This document shows, in pieces, positions 54,492-62,471 of a DNA stretch of 64,000 nucleotides. Both the position numbers and the translations under genes were made by a program. This DNA comes from Bacteroidota bacterium (lineage in GTDB: Bacteria > Bacteroidota > Bacteroidia > Chitinophagales > Chitinophagaceae), in contig JAFDXK010000003.1 in the NCBI GenBank assembly GCA_018267965.1, forward strand, positions 248,001 through 312,000. Reading direction: 5' to 3'. Within the stretch, counting starts at the first letter, position 1. Every line of letters starts with the position of its first letter. Below the pieces are notes generated by a model. The model was not told the origin of the DNA. It made no database searches and saw nothing but the letters and a program-made list of their open reading frames with translations.

Positions 54492-54995
54492 TTATTTCTG
54501 CAGCGGCTTTGGGAAGTCATTCTTCTCTGCATATTCATCTCCCAGTTTGTATACATTTTCCATCCTTACTACTTCCGATTTAGTTGCGTGCATAAGGTTA
54601 TTATATGCATTTTGTATTGCTGCGTCACTGGTAGATTCATTGAAATACTCAAAAGCTGCTGACCTGGGTAGAATGCTATCTCTTTCAAATTTGAGTATGT
54701 CTAATTCTGACTTGCGAAAATTCTCTGATCCACCAACATCTTGTATAGAGCCTACATATTCTATTTTGCCATCTATGAATCGCTCTATCTGCAATCGTAC
54801 CCCGGATAACTTGGTAAAATCTCCTGTATTCACAGCTATGTTCAGCTCATCAGTCCACATTTTACCATAAACGGTAAGCGAATCGTTGATGTTTGTTATA
54901 TCATTACTGATTTTAATAGCATCTTCGCGCTTATGCATATTGCAAGCGCTGAAAGCCAATACTAAAACAGCAAAAAATAAGACAAGTCTTTTCAT
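54492..54995 (-). CDS. Small lipoprotein of unknown function
   Basis: A 167-aa lipoprotein; the signal MKRLVLFFAVLVLAFSAC places the lipidated Cys at residue 18. The mature protein is helical and charged (DAIKISNDITNINDSLTVYGKMW, SELDILKFERDSILPRSAAFEYF). I recognise no family. One base separates its stop from that of the convergent acyltransferase gene, and the HscA-like gene diverges on the other side. Confidence 0.7.
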   Translation of the reverse strand: MKRLVLFFAVLVLAFSACNMHKREDAIKISNDITNINDSLTVYGKMWTDELNIAVNTGDFTKLSGVRLQIERFIDGKIEYVGSIQDVGGSENFRKSELDILKFERDSILPRSAAFEYFNESTSDAAIQNAYNNLMHATKSEVVRMENVYKLGDEYAEKNDFPKPLQK

Positions 54996-55131
54996 AATAC
55001 TTGTAATCCGTTACAAAATAATTCAATTCTATATACTAAATCGTTTAAGAAACGTGAAAGTTACAATCCTTAGTATAATCTTATCTATAAGCATATAAGC
55101 CAAAATGGCTGCAATACTGCCAGCCTTGTGC

Positions 55132-55139
55132 TACCTTTG
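55132..55139 (+). promoter_or_regulatory. Putative -7 element of the HscA-like gene
   Basis: TACCTTTG fits TAnnTTTG exactly and ends 17 bases before the ATG at 55157. No TTG at the -33 distance. Confidence 0.4.
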
Positions 55140-55156
55140 CCCCCTCAAGAGGTTTT

Positions 55157-57016
55157 ATGGGCAAAGTAGCGATAAACATAGCAACGGGCAGCTTACAGCA
55201 AAAGGAAACTATTGTGGGTATAGACTTAGGTACTACCAATAGCCTGATAGCCATTGTGAGGGAAGATACCCGTATGCCCATAGCGCTTCGCGAAGTGGAT
55301 GGATTGACTTTAGTACCCTCTATCGTAAACTTTGACGAATCTGGGACTATTGTAGTGGGCAACCCTGCAAGAGAAAAGCTTATCAGTGAACCACACCGCA
55401 CCATATATTCTGCAAAGCGCCTGATGGGCAAATCTTACAAAGATGTGAGCGACCATGCAGGTTTCTTTGCCTATAAAGTAATTGATGACAATACAGAATC
55501 ACTGGTAAAGGTGCAGGTAGGTGATAAGTTCTATTCTCCTATAGAATTGTCATCTTACATACTCAAAGAATTAAAACACCGTGCGGAGCATATTTTAAAA
55601 ACGCCCGTTAACAAAGCAGTGATAACTGTACCTGCTTATTTTAATGATGCACAAAGACAGGCTACACGCGATGCGGGTAAACTTGCCGGATTAGATGTAC
55701 TACGTATAGTAAATGAACCAACGGCTGCTAGTCTTGCTTATGGGTTGGGTGTAAAACCTGATGAAGAGAAAACAATAGCTGTATACGATTTAGGTGGTGG
55801 TACGTTCGATATATCAATACTGAAAATAACGAATGGCATTTTTGAAGTATTGTCAACTAATGGCGATACTTATTTAGGCGGTGATGATTTAGACAGGGCA
55901 CTGGCACAACATTGGCAGGCTGCATTAGGTATTACTAGTGAAGAACTGCAACAACACAAATCGCTGGCACAGGAACTACGTCTAACTGCTGAAGAAGCAA
56001 AGAAACATTTAAGTAGTAATGATAGCTTTGAAGGTAAAGTAGGTGGGGAAAAAGTAGCTATAACAAAAGATGCTTTCAATCAATTGATACAACCACTTGT
56101 TGACCGTACTATTGCTTGTTGCAAGAATGCTATGCGTGATGCCGGTTTACAAACTACTGCAATTGATGCTGTAGTGATGGTGGGTGGTAGCACACGAGTA
56201 CCGTTGGTAAAACAAAGCGTGAGCGCTTTCTTTGGTAAAGAAGTATATGACAACCTGAATCCTGATGAAGTAGTAGCGCTCGGCGCTGCAGTGCAGGCAG
56301 ATATATTGGCGGGCAATAATACCGATATGTTGTTGCTGGACATTACTCCGCTCAGCCTTGGTATAGAAACTATGGGCGGGTTGATGGATGTACTAATACC
56401 ACGCAACTCTAAAATACCTAACAAAGCTGGACGACAGTACACTACCCAAAAAGATGGACAAAGCGGTATGCGCATATCTGTTTTTCAAGGCGAACGTGAT
56501 TTGGTGCAGGATAATCGTAAGCTGGTAGAATTCAGCCTGAGTGGTATACCTGCTATGCCGGCCGGCCTGCCTAAGGTAGAGGTAACTTTCCTGATAGATG
56601 CAGATGGCATATTGAAAGTAACTGCTACAGAACTACGCAGCGGTATAGCAACAAGCATTGATGTAAAACCTCAATACGGGCTTACAGATGCCGAAGTGGA
56701 GAGGATGCTGATGGATTCTCTGACTCATGCCAAAGACGATATGCAGATGCGTGCATTGGTTGAGGCCAGTACAGAAGCAGAGCAAATGTTGGATACCACA
56801 GAGAAATTCATTAGTAAGAACAGAGAACTTCTGAACGATGATGAATTAGCCCTTACACAGCAACACATGCAGCAACTGCGCGATGCTATAACAGCTAAGA
56901 ATAAAGACCTGATTCAAAAAGAAACGGAATTGCTGAATGATGTGAGTCGTCCGTTTGCAGAACGCGTAATGGATGCGGCACTTAAAGATGCAATGAAAGG
57001 GAAGAAGATACTCTAA
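55157..57016 (+). CDS. hscA: Hsp70-family chaperone, HscA-like
   Basis: Second Hsp70 of the window, 619 aa. It begins with [27 protein letters not shown], an N-terminal extension that I associate with the iron-sulfur assembly chaperone HscA rather than DnaK. ATPase motifs are intact ([28 protein letters not shown]), and the substrate domain follows [17 protein letters not shown]. It lacks the acidic EEVK-type tail of DnaK. HscA normally acts with HscB on the IscU scaffold; no isc genes are adjacent, so the assignment rests on the N-terminus and length. Single-gene unit with a terminator. Confidence 0.85.
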   Translation: MGKVAINIATGSLQQKETIVGIDLGTTNSLIAIVREDTRMPIALREVDGLTLVPSIVNFDESGTIVVGNPAREKLISEPHRTIYSAKRLMGKSYKDVSDHAGFFAYKVIDDNTESLVKVQVGDKFYSPIELSSYILKELKHRAEHILKTPVNKAVITVPAYFNDAQRQATRDAGKLAGLDVLRIVNEPTAASLAYGLGVKPDEEKTIAVYDLGGGTFDISILKITNGIFEVLSTNGDTYLGGDDLDRALAQHWQAALGITSEELQQHKSLAQELRLTAEEAKKHLSSNDSFEGKVGGEKVAITKDAFNQLIQPLVDRTIACCKNAMRDAGLQTTAIDAVVMVGGSTRVPLVKQSVSAFFGKEVYDNLNPDEVVALGAAVQADILAGNNTDMLLLDITPLSLGIETMGGLMDVLIPRNSKIPNKAGRQYTTQKDGQSGMRISVFQGERDLVQDNRKLVEFSLSGIPAMPAGLPKVEVTFLIDADGILKVTATELRSGIATSIDVKPQYGLTDAEVERMLMDSLTHAKDDMQMRALVEASTEAEQMLDTTEKFISKNRELLNDDELALTQQHMQQLRDAITAKNKDLIQKETELLNDVSRPFAERVMDAALKDAMKGKKIL

Positions 57017-57044
57017 AAAAAGCGGGATGTTATCCCGCTTTTTT
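57015..57044. terminator. Bidirectional terminator between hscA-like and lysC genes
   Basis: A 7-bp G/C stem GCGGGAT / ATCCCGC (57022-57028 and 57032-57038), loop GTT, flanked by an A run and a T run, so it can stop transcripts from both sides. It starts 2 bases before the end of the Hsp70 stop codon and reaches into the lysC stop codon (57043-57045). Confidence 0.88.
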
Positions 57045-58308
57045 ATTTCATCACCACCTGTACGGTATGTTTGGTTTTTTGTTCCAACAAAATGTATCGC
57101 GTACGGGTCATGTCAAATAAAATCTCCGGACTGTAGTGTCGGATGGTCAATAACTCCACGCCTTCATTACTCAGCACATTATAATCTTTACCCAATACTT
57201 CTATAAGTCTTTTCACATTATCTTCCTTGTTATCAATACAAGCTACAAAGCTGATGGCAGCGTTCTGTATCAGGTTCACTTTTATCTTCAGGTCGTGCAG
57301 TATATCATATATATCACTCAATCTGTCCTCAGTAATGAATGAAAAATCCTTTGTTGTCGCCTGTATCAGTACCTGGTTCTTTTTAATAACAATCAGCGGC
57401 GGATAGAAGATACTATTCACCTCGTTCTTAATAACAGTACCTTTCAGGTCTTTATTCAGGAAACATTTTACATACAATGGTATATTATTATTCTGCAATG
57501 GCTTAATGGTTTTAGGGTGAATAACCTGTGCACCATAATATGCCATCTCAATCACCTCATGGTAAGTAATAGCTTCTATCTTTACCGTATTCGGGAACAG
57601 TTTCGGGTCGGCATTCTGTAACCCTTCTACGTCTTTCCAAATAGTAACAGCATTTGCATTCAGCATAGCTGCCAGCATTGCAGCCGTATAATCCGAACCT
57701 TCCCTTCCCAATGTAACAGAAGCATTATCTGCAGTTGCTCCTATAAAACCCTGTGTGATGATGCTTGTACCGGACTGCAGCCGGGGAAATAAAATTTCTA
57801 TGGCTTTCGCCTTGGAGTATTCCCAATCTACCTTGGCATCACGGTAAGTATCATCTGTTCGGAACACATCTCGTGCATCAGCCCACTCAAATTTTAAACC
57901 GCATTGTTGCAGGTAGAAACCAAATATGCGAGTAGAGAGCAATTCCCCAATACACACTATCTGGTCGTAAGAATAATCATATTTTTCACCATCAGCTTCA
58001 TCAACCGCCCACTGCAATTCTGTAAAGAATACATTGAACGCTTTCAGCGCCTGTTGATAATAGTCATCATTCAGTATTGCTCGTGCATAATCAATATGCT
58101 GTTGTTCCAGCACCTTTACCAATTCATGTGCTTCCTGTTTCTTTCCCTTGCAGGCATTGGCTACCACATCTTCCAATGCGTTTGTTGTTTTACCATAGGC
58201 AGATACCACCATTATCAATGGTTGTTCCGCTTCTTTAACTATCGGCAATAGCGCCGACATTCTCTCGGGGCTACCAATAGATGCCCCACCAAATTTGTAA
58301 ACCTGCAT
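57043..58308 (-). CDS. lysC: Aspartate kinase (monofunctional)
   Basis: Phosphorylates L-aspartate, the first step towards lysine/DAP, threonine and methionine. The 421-aa protein has the kinase N-terminus VYKFGGASIGSPERM (the second half is usually KFGGTSV, here with A-S-I), the substrate segment TLGREGSDYTAAMLAAML and WKDVEGLQNADP. Residues about 300-421 form an ACT-type regulatory region, so feedback control is likely. No homoserine dehydrogenase domain is fused. Downstream of an aminotransferase gene by 31 bases in the same direction, so the two are probably co-transcribed. The spacer is too short for a lysine riboswitch. Confidence 0.93.
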   Translation of the reverse strand: MQVYKFGGASIGSPERMSALLPIVKEAEQPLIMVVSAYGKTTNALEDVVANACKGKKQEAHELVKVLEQQHIDYARAILNDDYYQQALKAFNVFFTELQWAVDEADGEKYDYSYDQIVCIGELLSTRIFGFYLQQCGLKFEWADARDVFRTDDTYRDAKVDWEYSKAKAIEILFPRLQSGTSIITQGFIGATADNASVTLGREGSDYTAAMLAAMLNANAVTIWKDVEGLQNADPKLFPNTVKIEAITYHEVIEMAYYGAQVIHPKTIKPLQNNNIPLYVKCFLNKDLKGTVIKNEVNSIFYPPLIVIKKNQVLIQATTKDFSFITEDRLSDIYDILHDLKIKVNLIQNAAISFVACIDNKEDNVKRLIEVLGKDYNVLSNEGVELLTIRHYSPEILFDMTRTRYILLEQKTKHTVQVVMK

Positions 58309-58339
58309 TTTATTTAAAGTAAAAAGTAATGTTCAATAA

Positions 58340-59611
58340 TTAATTATTCGCTGTCACCATCAGTTTTTGCAAAGCAGCTTCCAGCATACCCAGCATTTCT
58401 TTGATGTCGTCCATCTTACAGGTACCAACACTCAACCTGTACCAGGGAGATGACTTATCCGCACCAAAAGCATAGAATGGCACGATGGCAAGTTTAGCTT
58501 CGCTCAACAGGTATTCCGTAACATCTGCCTGCGTTTCAATTTGCTTATCACCTGCCTGCATACCCTTCAAATCTATTTTGATAGTCAGGTACATGGCAGC
58601 CTGGGGTGCAACTGCCTCAACAGGATAGCCTTTTTCTTTCAGCGCTGCAATACCATTATATATTGCCCACAATCTTTCTTCCAAGCCATTCTTTATCGTA
58701 ACTAAATATCTATCTACTGCATCTTTTTGCATAAGGAATTTAGCTGTTGCCTTTTGTTCAGCCATTGGTGCCCATGCACCTATATGGCTTAGCAATGCTT
58801 TTACTTTTCCAATCAACTTAGCGGGCCCCATCGACCAACCAACACGCACACCCGTAGCTGCAAATGCTTTAGATATACCATCAACAAAAACAGTGTATTC
58901 TTTCATTTCAGGACGAAGTGCTACAGGGTTGTAGTGTTGTGTATCTCCATAGGTAAGAGTGAAATACATTTGGTCATACATCACGTACAGTTTCTTTTCG
59001 TCCTCTCCCCTGCTTCTATTTTCAGCCAATACCAGATCACATATTTTTTCTAACTCCGTTTTTGCCAGTGTAGTGCCTGTAGGATTCTGGGGAGTACATA
59101 AACACAATAAAGCAGCACCTTTAATATGCGGTGCTATATCTGCAGCAGTTGGCATGAAGTCATTTTCCAAGTGCGCCTCTATTACACAATGCTCACCACC
59201 ATTCATGTGTGTGTAGTGGTTGTTATTCCACGATGGCACGGCATATATTACTTTATCACCGGCATCAACAATGGCACGGAAAATAGAGTATATCAACGGG
59301 CGGCCACCACTGGCTATCTGTATTTCATTGGTAGTATATTCAATACCTTCTTTGTCTTTAATGAAAGAAGCTACAGCTTCCCTCAACGCTAACAAGCCAT
59401 CACCGGGAGGGTAATTTGTTTGTTTGTTACGATATTCGTTCACGATACCGTCTTCAAGTTCCTGCGGAATAGGAAATACCTGCGGGTCAAAATCACCGAT
59501 AGTATAATTATATATCTTCTCTCCGCGGTTCACTCGAACAGCTATCTCATTACCGAGACGAACAATCTCCGAACCTATCAAGGTTTCTGCCAGTTGACTT
59601 AACTTACTCAT
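58340..59611 (-). CDS. PLP-dependent class I/II aminotransferase
   Basis: Fold type I aminotransferase of 423 aa, close in pattern to aspartate aminotransferases. It has NYTIGDFDPQVFP and NYPPGDGLLALREAVASF at the N-terminal side, CTPQNPTGTTLAK, and the PLP-binding Lys K248 in DGISKAFAATGVRVGW. The C-terminal PWYRLSVGTCKMDDI holds a conserved Arg expected to contact the substrate carboxylate. The preferred amino donor is not clear. Its place directly upstream of lysC suggests a role in aspartate supply or the aspartate family pathway. Confidence 0.88.
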   Translation of the reverse strand: MSKLSQLAETLIGSEIVRLGNEIAVRVNRGEKIYNYTIGDFDPQVFPIPQELEDGIVNEYRNKQTNYPPGDGLLALREAVASFIKDKEGIEYTTNEIQIASGGRPLIYSIFRAIVDAGDKVIYAVPSWNNNHYTHMNGGEHCVIEAHLENDFMPTAADIAPHIKGAALLCLCTPQNPTGTTLAKTELEKICDLVLAENRSRGEDEKKLYVMYDQMYFTLTYGDTQHYNPVALRPEMKEYTVFVDGISKAFAATGVRVGWSMGPAKLIGKVKALLSHIGAWAPMAEQKATAKFLMQKDAVDRYLVTIKNGLEERLWAIYNGIAALKEKGYPVEAVAPQAAMYLTIKIDLKGMQAGDKQIETQADVTEYLLSEAKLAIVPFYAFGADKSSPWYRLSVGTCKMDDIKEMLGMLEAALQKLMVTANN

Positions 59612-59631
59612 ATCGTTATACTTCGTATTGA

Positions 59632-59663
59632 CTAAAAAAGGCTTACCTGTGATGGGTAAGCCT
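59632..59663 (-). terminator. Terminator after the OstA-like gene
   Basis: AGGCTTACC (59639-59647) pairs with GGTAAGCCT (59655-59663); on the minus strand a run of six T follows. It separates the mlaD-ostA transcript from the aminotransferase gene. Confidence 0.85.
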
Positions 59664-59793
59664 CAGTTATTATTATGTTGAACTACATAAGAAATCACGG
59701 CCTACCCAATGGTAAATCGTTTAGTATCTTTCTTATACAGCTTTTGTATCATTTCAGTTGCAAAACTAATCATATTTTCAAAAATGCCAAATC

Positions 59794-61452
59794 TTACTGA
59801 AACAGCTCTGCTCTGCTCTTAGGTTTTTTCTCCACCAGCCATTTAAAACGTGGCAACTTCATACTATTAATATCTGCCATTTTTATGGGTGTCATTTTTG
59901 TTTTCACATCTTGTTCGTACACTATATTATCGAGCTCCTCATCTTTGAAATGAACCTTCACACGTACACTACTTGCCTCATTTACTCCCATATAAGCGCC
60001 ATTATCATCTTTGGCATAATATATCGTCTTAGCGTCCGGCTTGACAATCATGTAATCAATATTGCCATTCTTAAAAAATCCAGTCAATGTCCTGCCCTGC
60101 ACCTGATCAAAGAGTTTAGCTTTAGCAGGGCCAGATTGAGATATCACAAACGCATTATTAGGCACATATATTTTCTTCAGTCTGCTACTATCTAAAAACA
60201 TCAATATGGTATCACCGGTTATCTGGCTGTTTCTCGACCAGACTATCGGGTTATATATCATTCTTATTGTAGAATCTTCTTGCGTATAACTCACACTATC
60301 ACAAACACCTTGCAATGAGTCAGAAAAAATACGGACATTATGGTAGCCTATAAAATGCCTGAACTTACTGGTATCAGCAGCTTGTGTATCTGCCTGCACA
60401 ATCTCCTTTTCTTTCAATTTTTTCTTGCCGGATTTTATGCTTACAGGTTTCATTACTTCCGCATTGGTTACAATTTTATTTCGGTTTGCGGGATATGAAA
60501 AGAATGTATCTGCTCTGATAAAAATGCTATCCTTATCATTTACCTGTTTTAATACAGGCTTGACAGTAGCCCACATTATTTTTTTCTTTTCGTTGAAATC
60601 AGCCTTACCACAATACAATGTTGTATTTCTTGACGTATCAATAGCTATTACATTACCAATAGCTTTACCATTCCCTGTCTTCCTGTTATGGTCAAGGCTG
60701 TCTGCTTCTACATATTGGTCATCATTTAATACTGACGAACGACAAGGGAAATGTGCAATTTGATTTTTGCTATCGTAAGTACCGCAACTGGTGTGTAGTA
60801 CAGAACTATCGCTTGTTACGACAGACTTACCAAAAAACGTAACTAACTTGGTATCAGTGTTATACCCCATATCGTCAGACGTCATATTATACTGCGGGTC
60901 AGTAACAATAACATCTCCTGTGAACCTCGCATTTTTATCCTTCATGTTGTAGACACCCGCATTACTTGATAGCGTAGTAGTGCTGTCCTGCAAAGTCCCC
61001 CCCTGGTCATAGGTGCCAATTTTTGTAGAAAGATTATAAGTAGCATTCTCCGACCACAAATGACTTTTACCATCTGTCAGCATCACATTACCTCTCATGT
61101 AAGCCATCTTCTGATTGCCTACATAGCGCATATAATCGCTTTCAGCCTGGCTACCCGGTTGGTTCACACGTACATTTCCAAAAGCTTCCACTGTGTTCTT
61201 AGACAGGTTGAAATATGCGCTGTCGCAATACATGTATGTCTCCCCTTGTTTCAAACCCACATTACCTATCAGCTTATCTATATCTCCCGAATCTGTCTGA
61301 ACCACATACAGGTTTTCTATCCCCGGCAATAACTCTACAGGTACTTTATTTGCAGTATCTGCCTTTTTCTGCGCATACGTATTTACAGTGCATAGCATCA
61401 GACACAACACAAATAAAATATTCAATCTAAGAGATACAGCCGGCGAGAGCAT
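59794..61452 (-). CDS. OstA-like protein (LptA/LptD-N superfamily)
   Basis: A 552-aa exported protein with a signal peptide ending near TYAQ. The body consists of repeated beta-strand units of the OstA/LptA type (GNVGLKQGETYMYCDSAYFNLSK, VEAFGNVRVNQPGSQAESDYMRY, ARFTGDVIVTDPQYNMTSDDMGY), the fold that carries LPS across the periplasm. It is much longer than LptA (about 185 aa) and lacks the LptD barrel, a form I recall from Bacteroidota. Starts 3 bases after mlaD-like and ends before a terminator. The role in LPS transport is by family analogy. Confidence 0.85.
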   Translation of the reverse strand: MLSPAVSLRLNILFVLCLMLCTVNTYAQKKADTANKVPVELLPGIENLYVVQTDSGDIDKLIGNVGLKQGETYMYCDSAYFNLSKNTVEAFGNVRVNQPGSQAESDYMRYVGNQKMAYMRGNVMLTDGKSHLWSENATYNLSTKIGTYDQGGTLQDSTTTLSSNAGVYNMKDKNARFTGDVIVTDPQYNMTSDDMGYNTDTKLVTFFGKSVVTSDSSVLHTSCGTYDSKNQIAHFPCRSSVLNDDQYVEADSLDHNRKTGNGKAIGNVIAIDTSRNTTLYCGKADFNEKKKIMWATVKPVLKQVNDKDSIFIRADTFFSYPANRNKIVTNAEVMKPVSIKSGKKKLKEKEIVQADTQAADTSKFRHFIGYHNVRIFSDSLQGVCDSVSYTQEDSTIRMIYNPIVWSRNSQITGDTILMFLDSSRLKKIYVPNNAFVISQSGPAKAKLFDQVQGRTLTGFFKNGNIDYMIVKPDAKTIYYAKDDNGAYMGVNEASSVRVKVHFKDEELDNIVYEQDVKTKMTPIKMADINSMKLPRFKWLVEKKPKSRAELFQ

Positions 61453-61455
61453 TAA

Positions 61456-62406
61456 TTAGTGGGTATCTTTATTTTTCTTACCAAAAATAGTGACGTTAAT
61501 ATAACGCGATGGGTGTGCGTTTAAGTCTGCTATCAAAAGGTTTAATGTTTTTAATGTTTCAGAGAGGTTGTTATACAACTGCTTATCATTGACCATCATA
61601 CCCAACGAACCTTCATTATTATTCACTTTACTGATAACACCTTGCAGTTGAGAAACTGTTGCCTGCAAATCTTTTATAGTTTGTTCCAATGGGGCATTAG
61701 CCAGTTGGTTGCTGATACCTTCAGCATTATGCATGATGTTAGTTATCTGCTGATTGTTTGCCGCCAGATTCGATGTAATACTATTTGCATTACGTATCAC
61801 CGAAGCCAGCTGGTTACTTTCATTATTTAGTTTAGCTGACAGATTTGAGAAGTTCTTCATAGTCACTTCTAAAGCCGCCACACTGTTTTTCAGGTGTTCG
61901 CGGGTTTCAGTATTCAGCATATTATTTACACCCAGCATCACAGTGTCCAGCGTAGCCACTACTTTTCTGATATCCGTTATTAACGGAGATATTTCACCCG
62001 ATAAATTATCCAGCAAGCCACCTTCCTGGCTACCCTGCAATTCTGCTTTATTAGGCAATTCATTGCTTCCGCTTCCGAGGTCTAAGCGCAGGGCTTTGGT
62101 GTTCAATAAATCGGTTGCTATTAGTTTTACTGTAGTCCCTTCCATCAGCTTCACCTTTTTGCTAATAGACAGTGTCACCTTTACCTTTTCTTTACTGAAT
62201 TCAATTTTTGCCACACGGCCTATACCCAACCCCTTTATCTGCACGGGCGATGATGATTGCAGGCCTTGAACATCATCAAAATAAGCATAATATGTATTTT
62301 CTCTTGAAAGAAGGCTACTACCTTTCAAAAAATAAAAACCCGCAAAAAATATTAACAACGCCAGGGCTACCAACAATCCAATTCTTGCTTCTTTTGAAAA
62401 TTTCAT
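61456..62406 (-). CDS. MlaD/MCE-family lipid transport protein
   Basis: A 316-aa membrane-anchored protein with one N-terminal hydrophobic segment (RIGLLVALALLIFFAGFYFLKG) and an MCE domain (YYAYFDDVQGLQSSSPVQIKGLGIGRVAKIEF) at about residues 35-115, then a long helical, coiled-coil-like C-terminal part. MCE proteins form hexamers that pass phospholipids between membranes with an MlaFE-type ABC transporter. That transporter is not next to it here. The ATG at 62406 is chosen since an upstream ATG (62436) lies in the promoter-terminator region. First gene of a two-gene unit with ostA-like. Confidence 0.88.
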   Translation of the reverse strand: MKFSKEARIGLLVALALLIFFAGFYFLKGSSLLSRENTYYAYFDDVQGLQSSSPVQIKGLGIGRVAKIEFSKEKVKVTLSISKKVKLMEGTTVKLIATDLLNTKALRLDLGSGSNELPNKAELQGSQEGGLLDNLSGEISPLITDIRKVVATLDTVMLGVNNMLNTETREHLKNSVAALEVTMKNFSNLSAKLNNESNQLASVIRNANSITSNLAANNQQITNIMHNAEGISNQLANAPLEQTIKDLQATVSQLQGVISKVNNNEGSLGMMVNDKQLYNNLSETLKTLNLLIADLNAHPSRYINVTIFGKKNKDTH

Positions 62407-62433
62407 ACAGGCTGTGTCAATTATATTATCGGG

Positions 62434-62441
62434 CAAAAATA
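62434..62441 (-). promoter_or_regulatory. Putative -7 element of the mlaD-like operon
   Basis: CAAAAATA reads TATTTTTG on the minus strand, a perfect TAnnTTTG, about 28 bases before the ATG at 62406. It overlaps the foot and T run of the preceding terminator hairpin. Confidence 0.4.
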
Positions 62442-62471
62442 GTAAATCCCCACTGAAGGGGATTTACTATT
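62434..62471 (-). terminator. Terminator of the BamA/TamA-like gene
   Basis: A 14-bp perfect stem (AATAGTAAATCCCC at 62438-62451 and its complement at 62458-62471) with an ACTGAA loop, followed on the minus strand by TTTTTG. The stem includes part of the stop codon (62470-62472) of the leftward barrel gene. Confidence 0.85.

Noticed and set aside
58309-58339. Lysine riboswitch before lysC
   Set aside because: The spacer is 31 bases and lysC is probably co-transcribed with the upstream aminotransferase gene.
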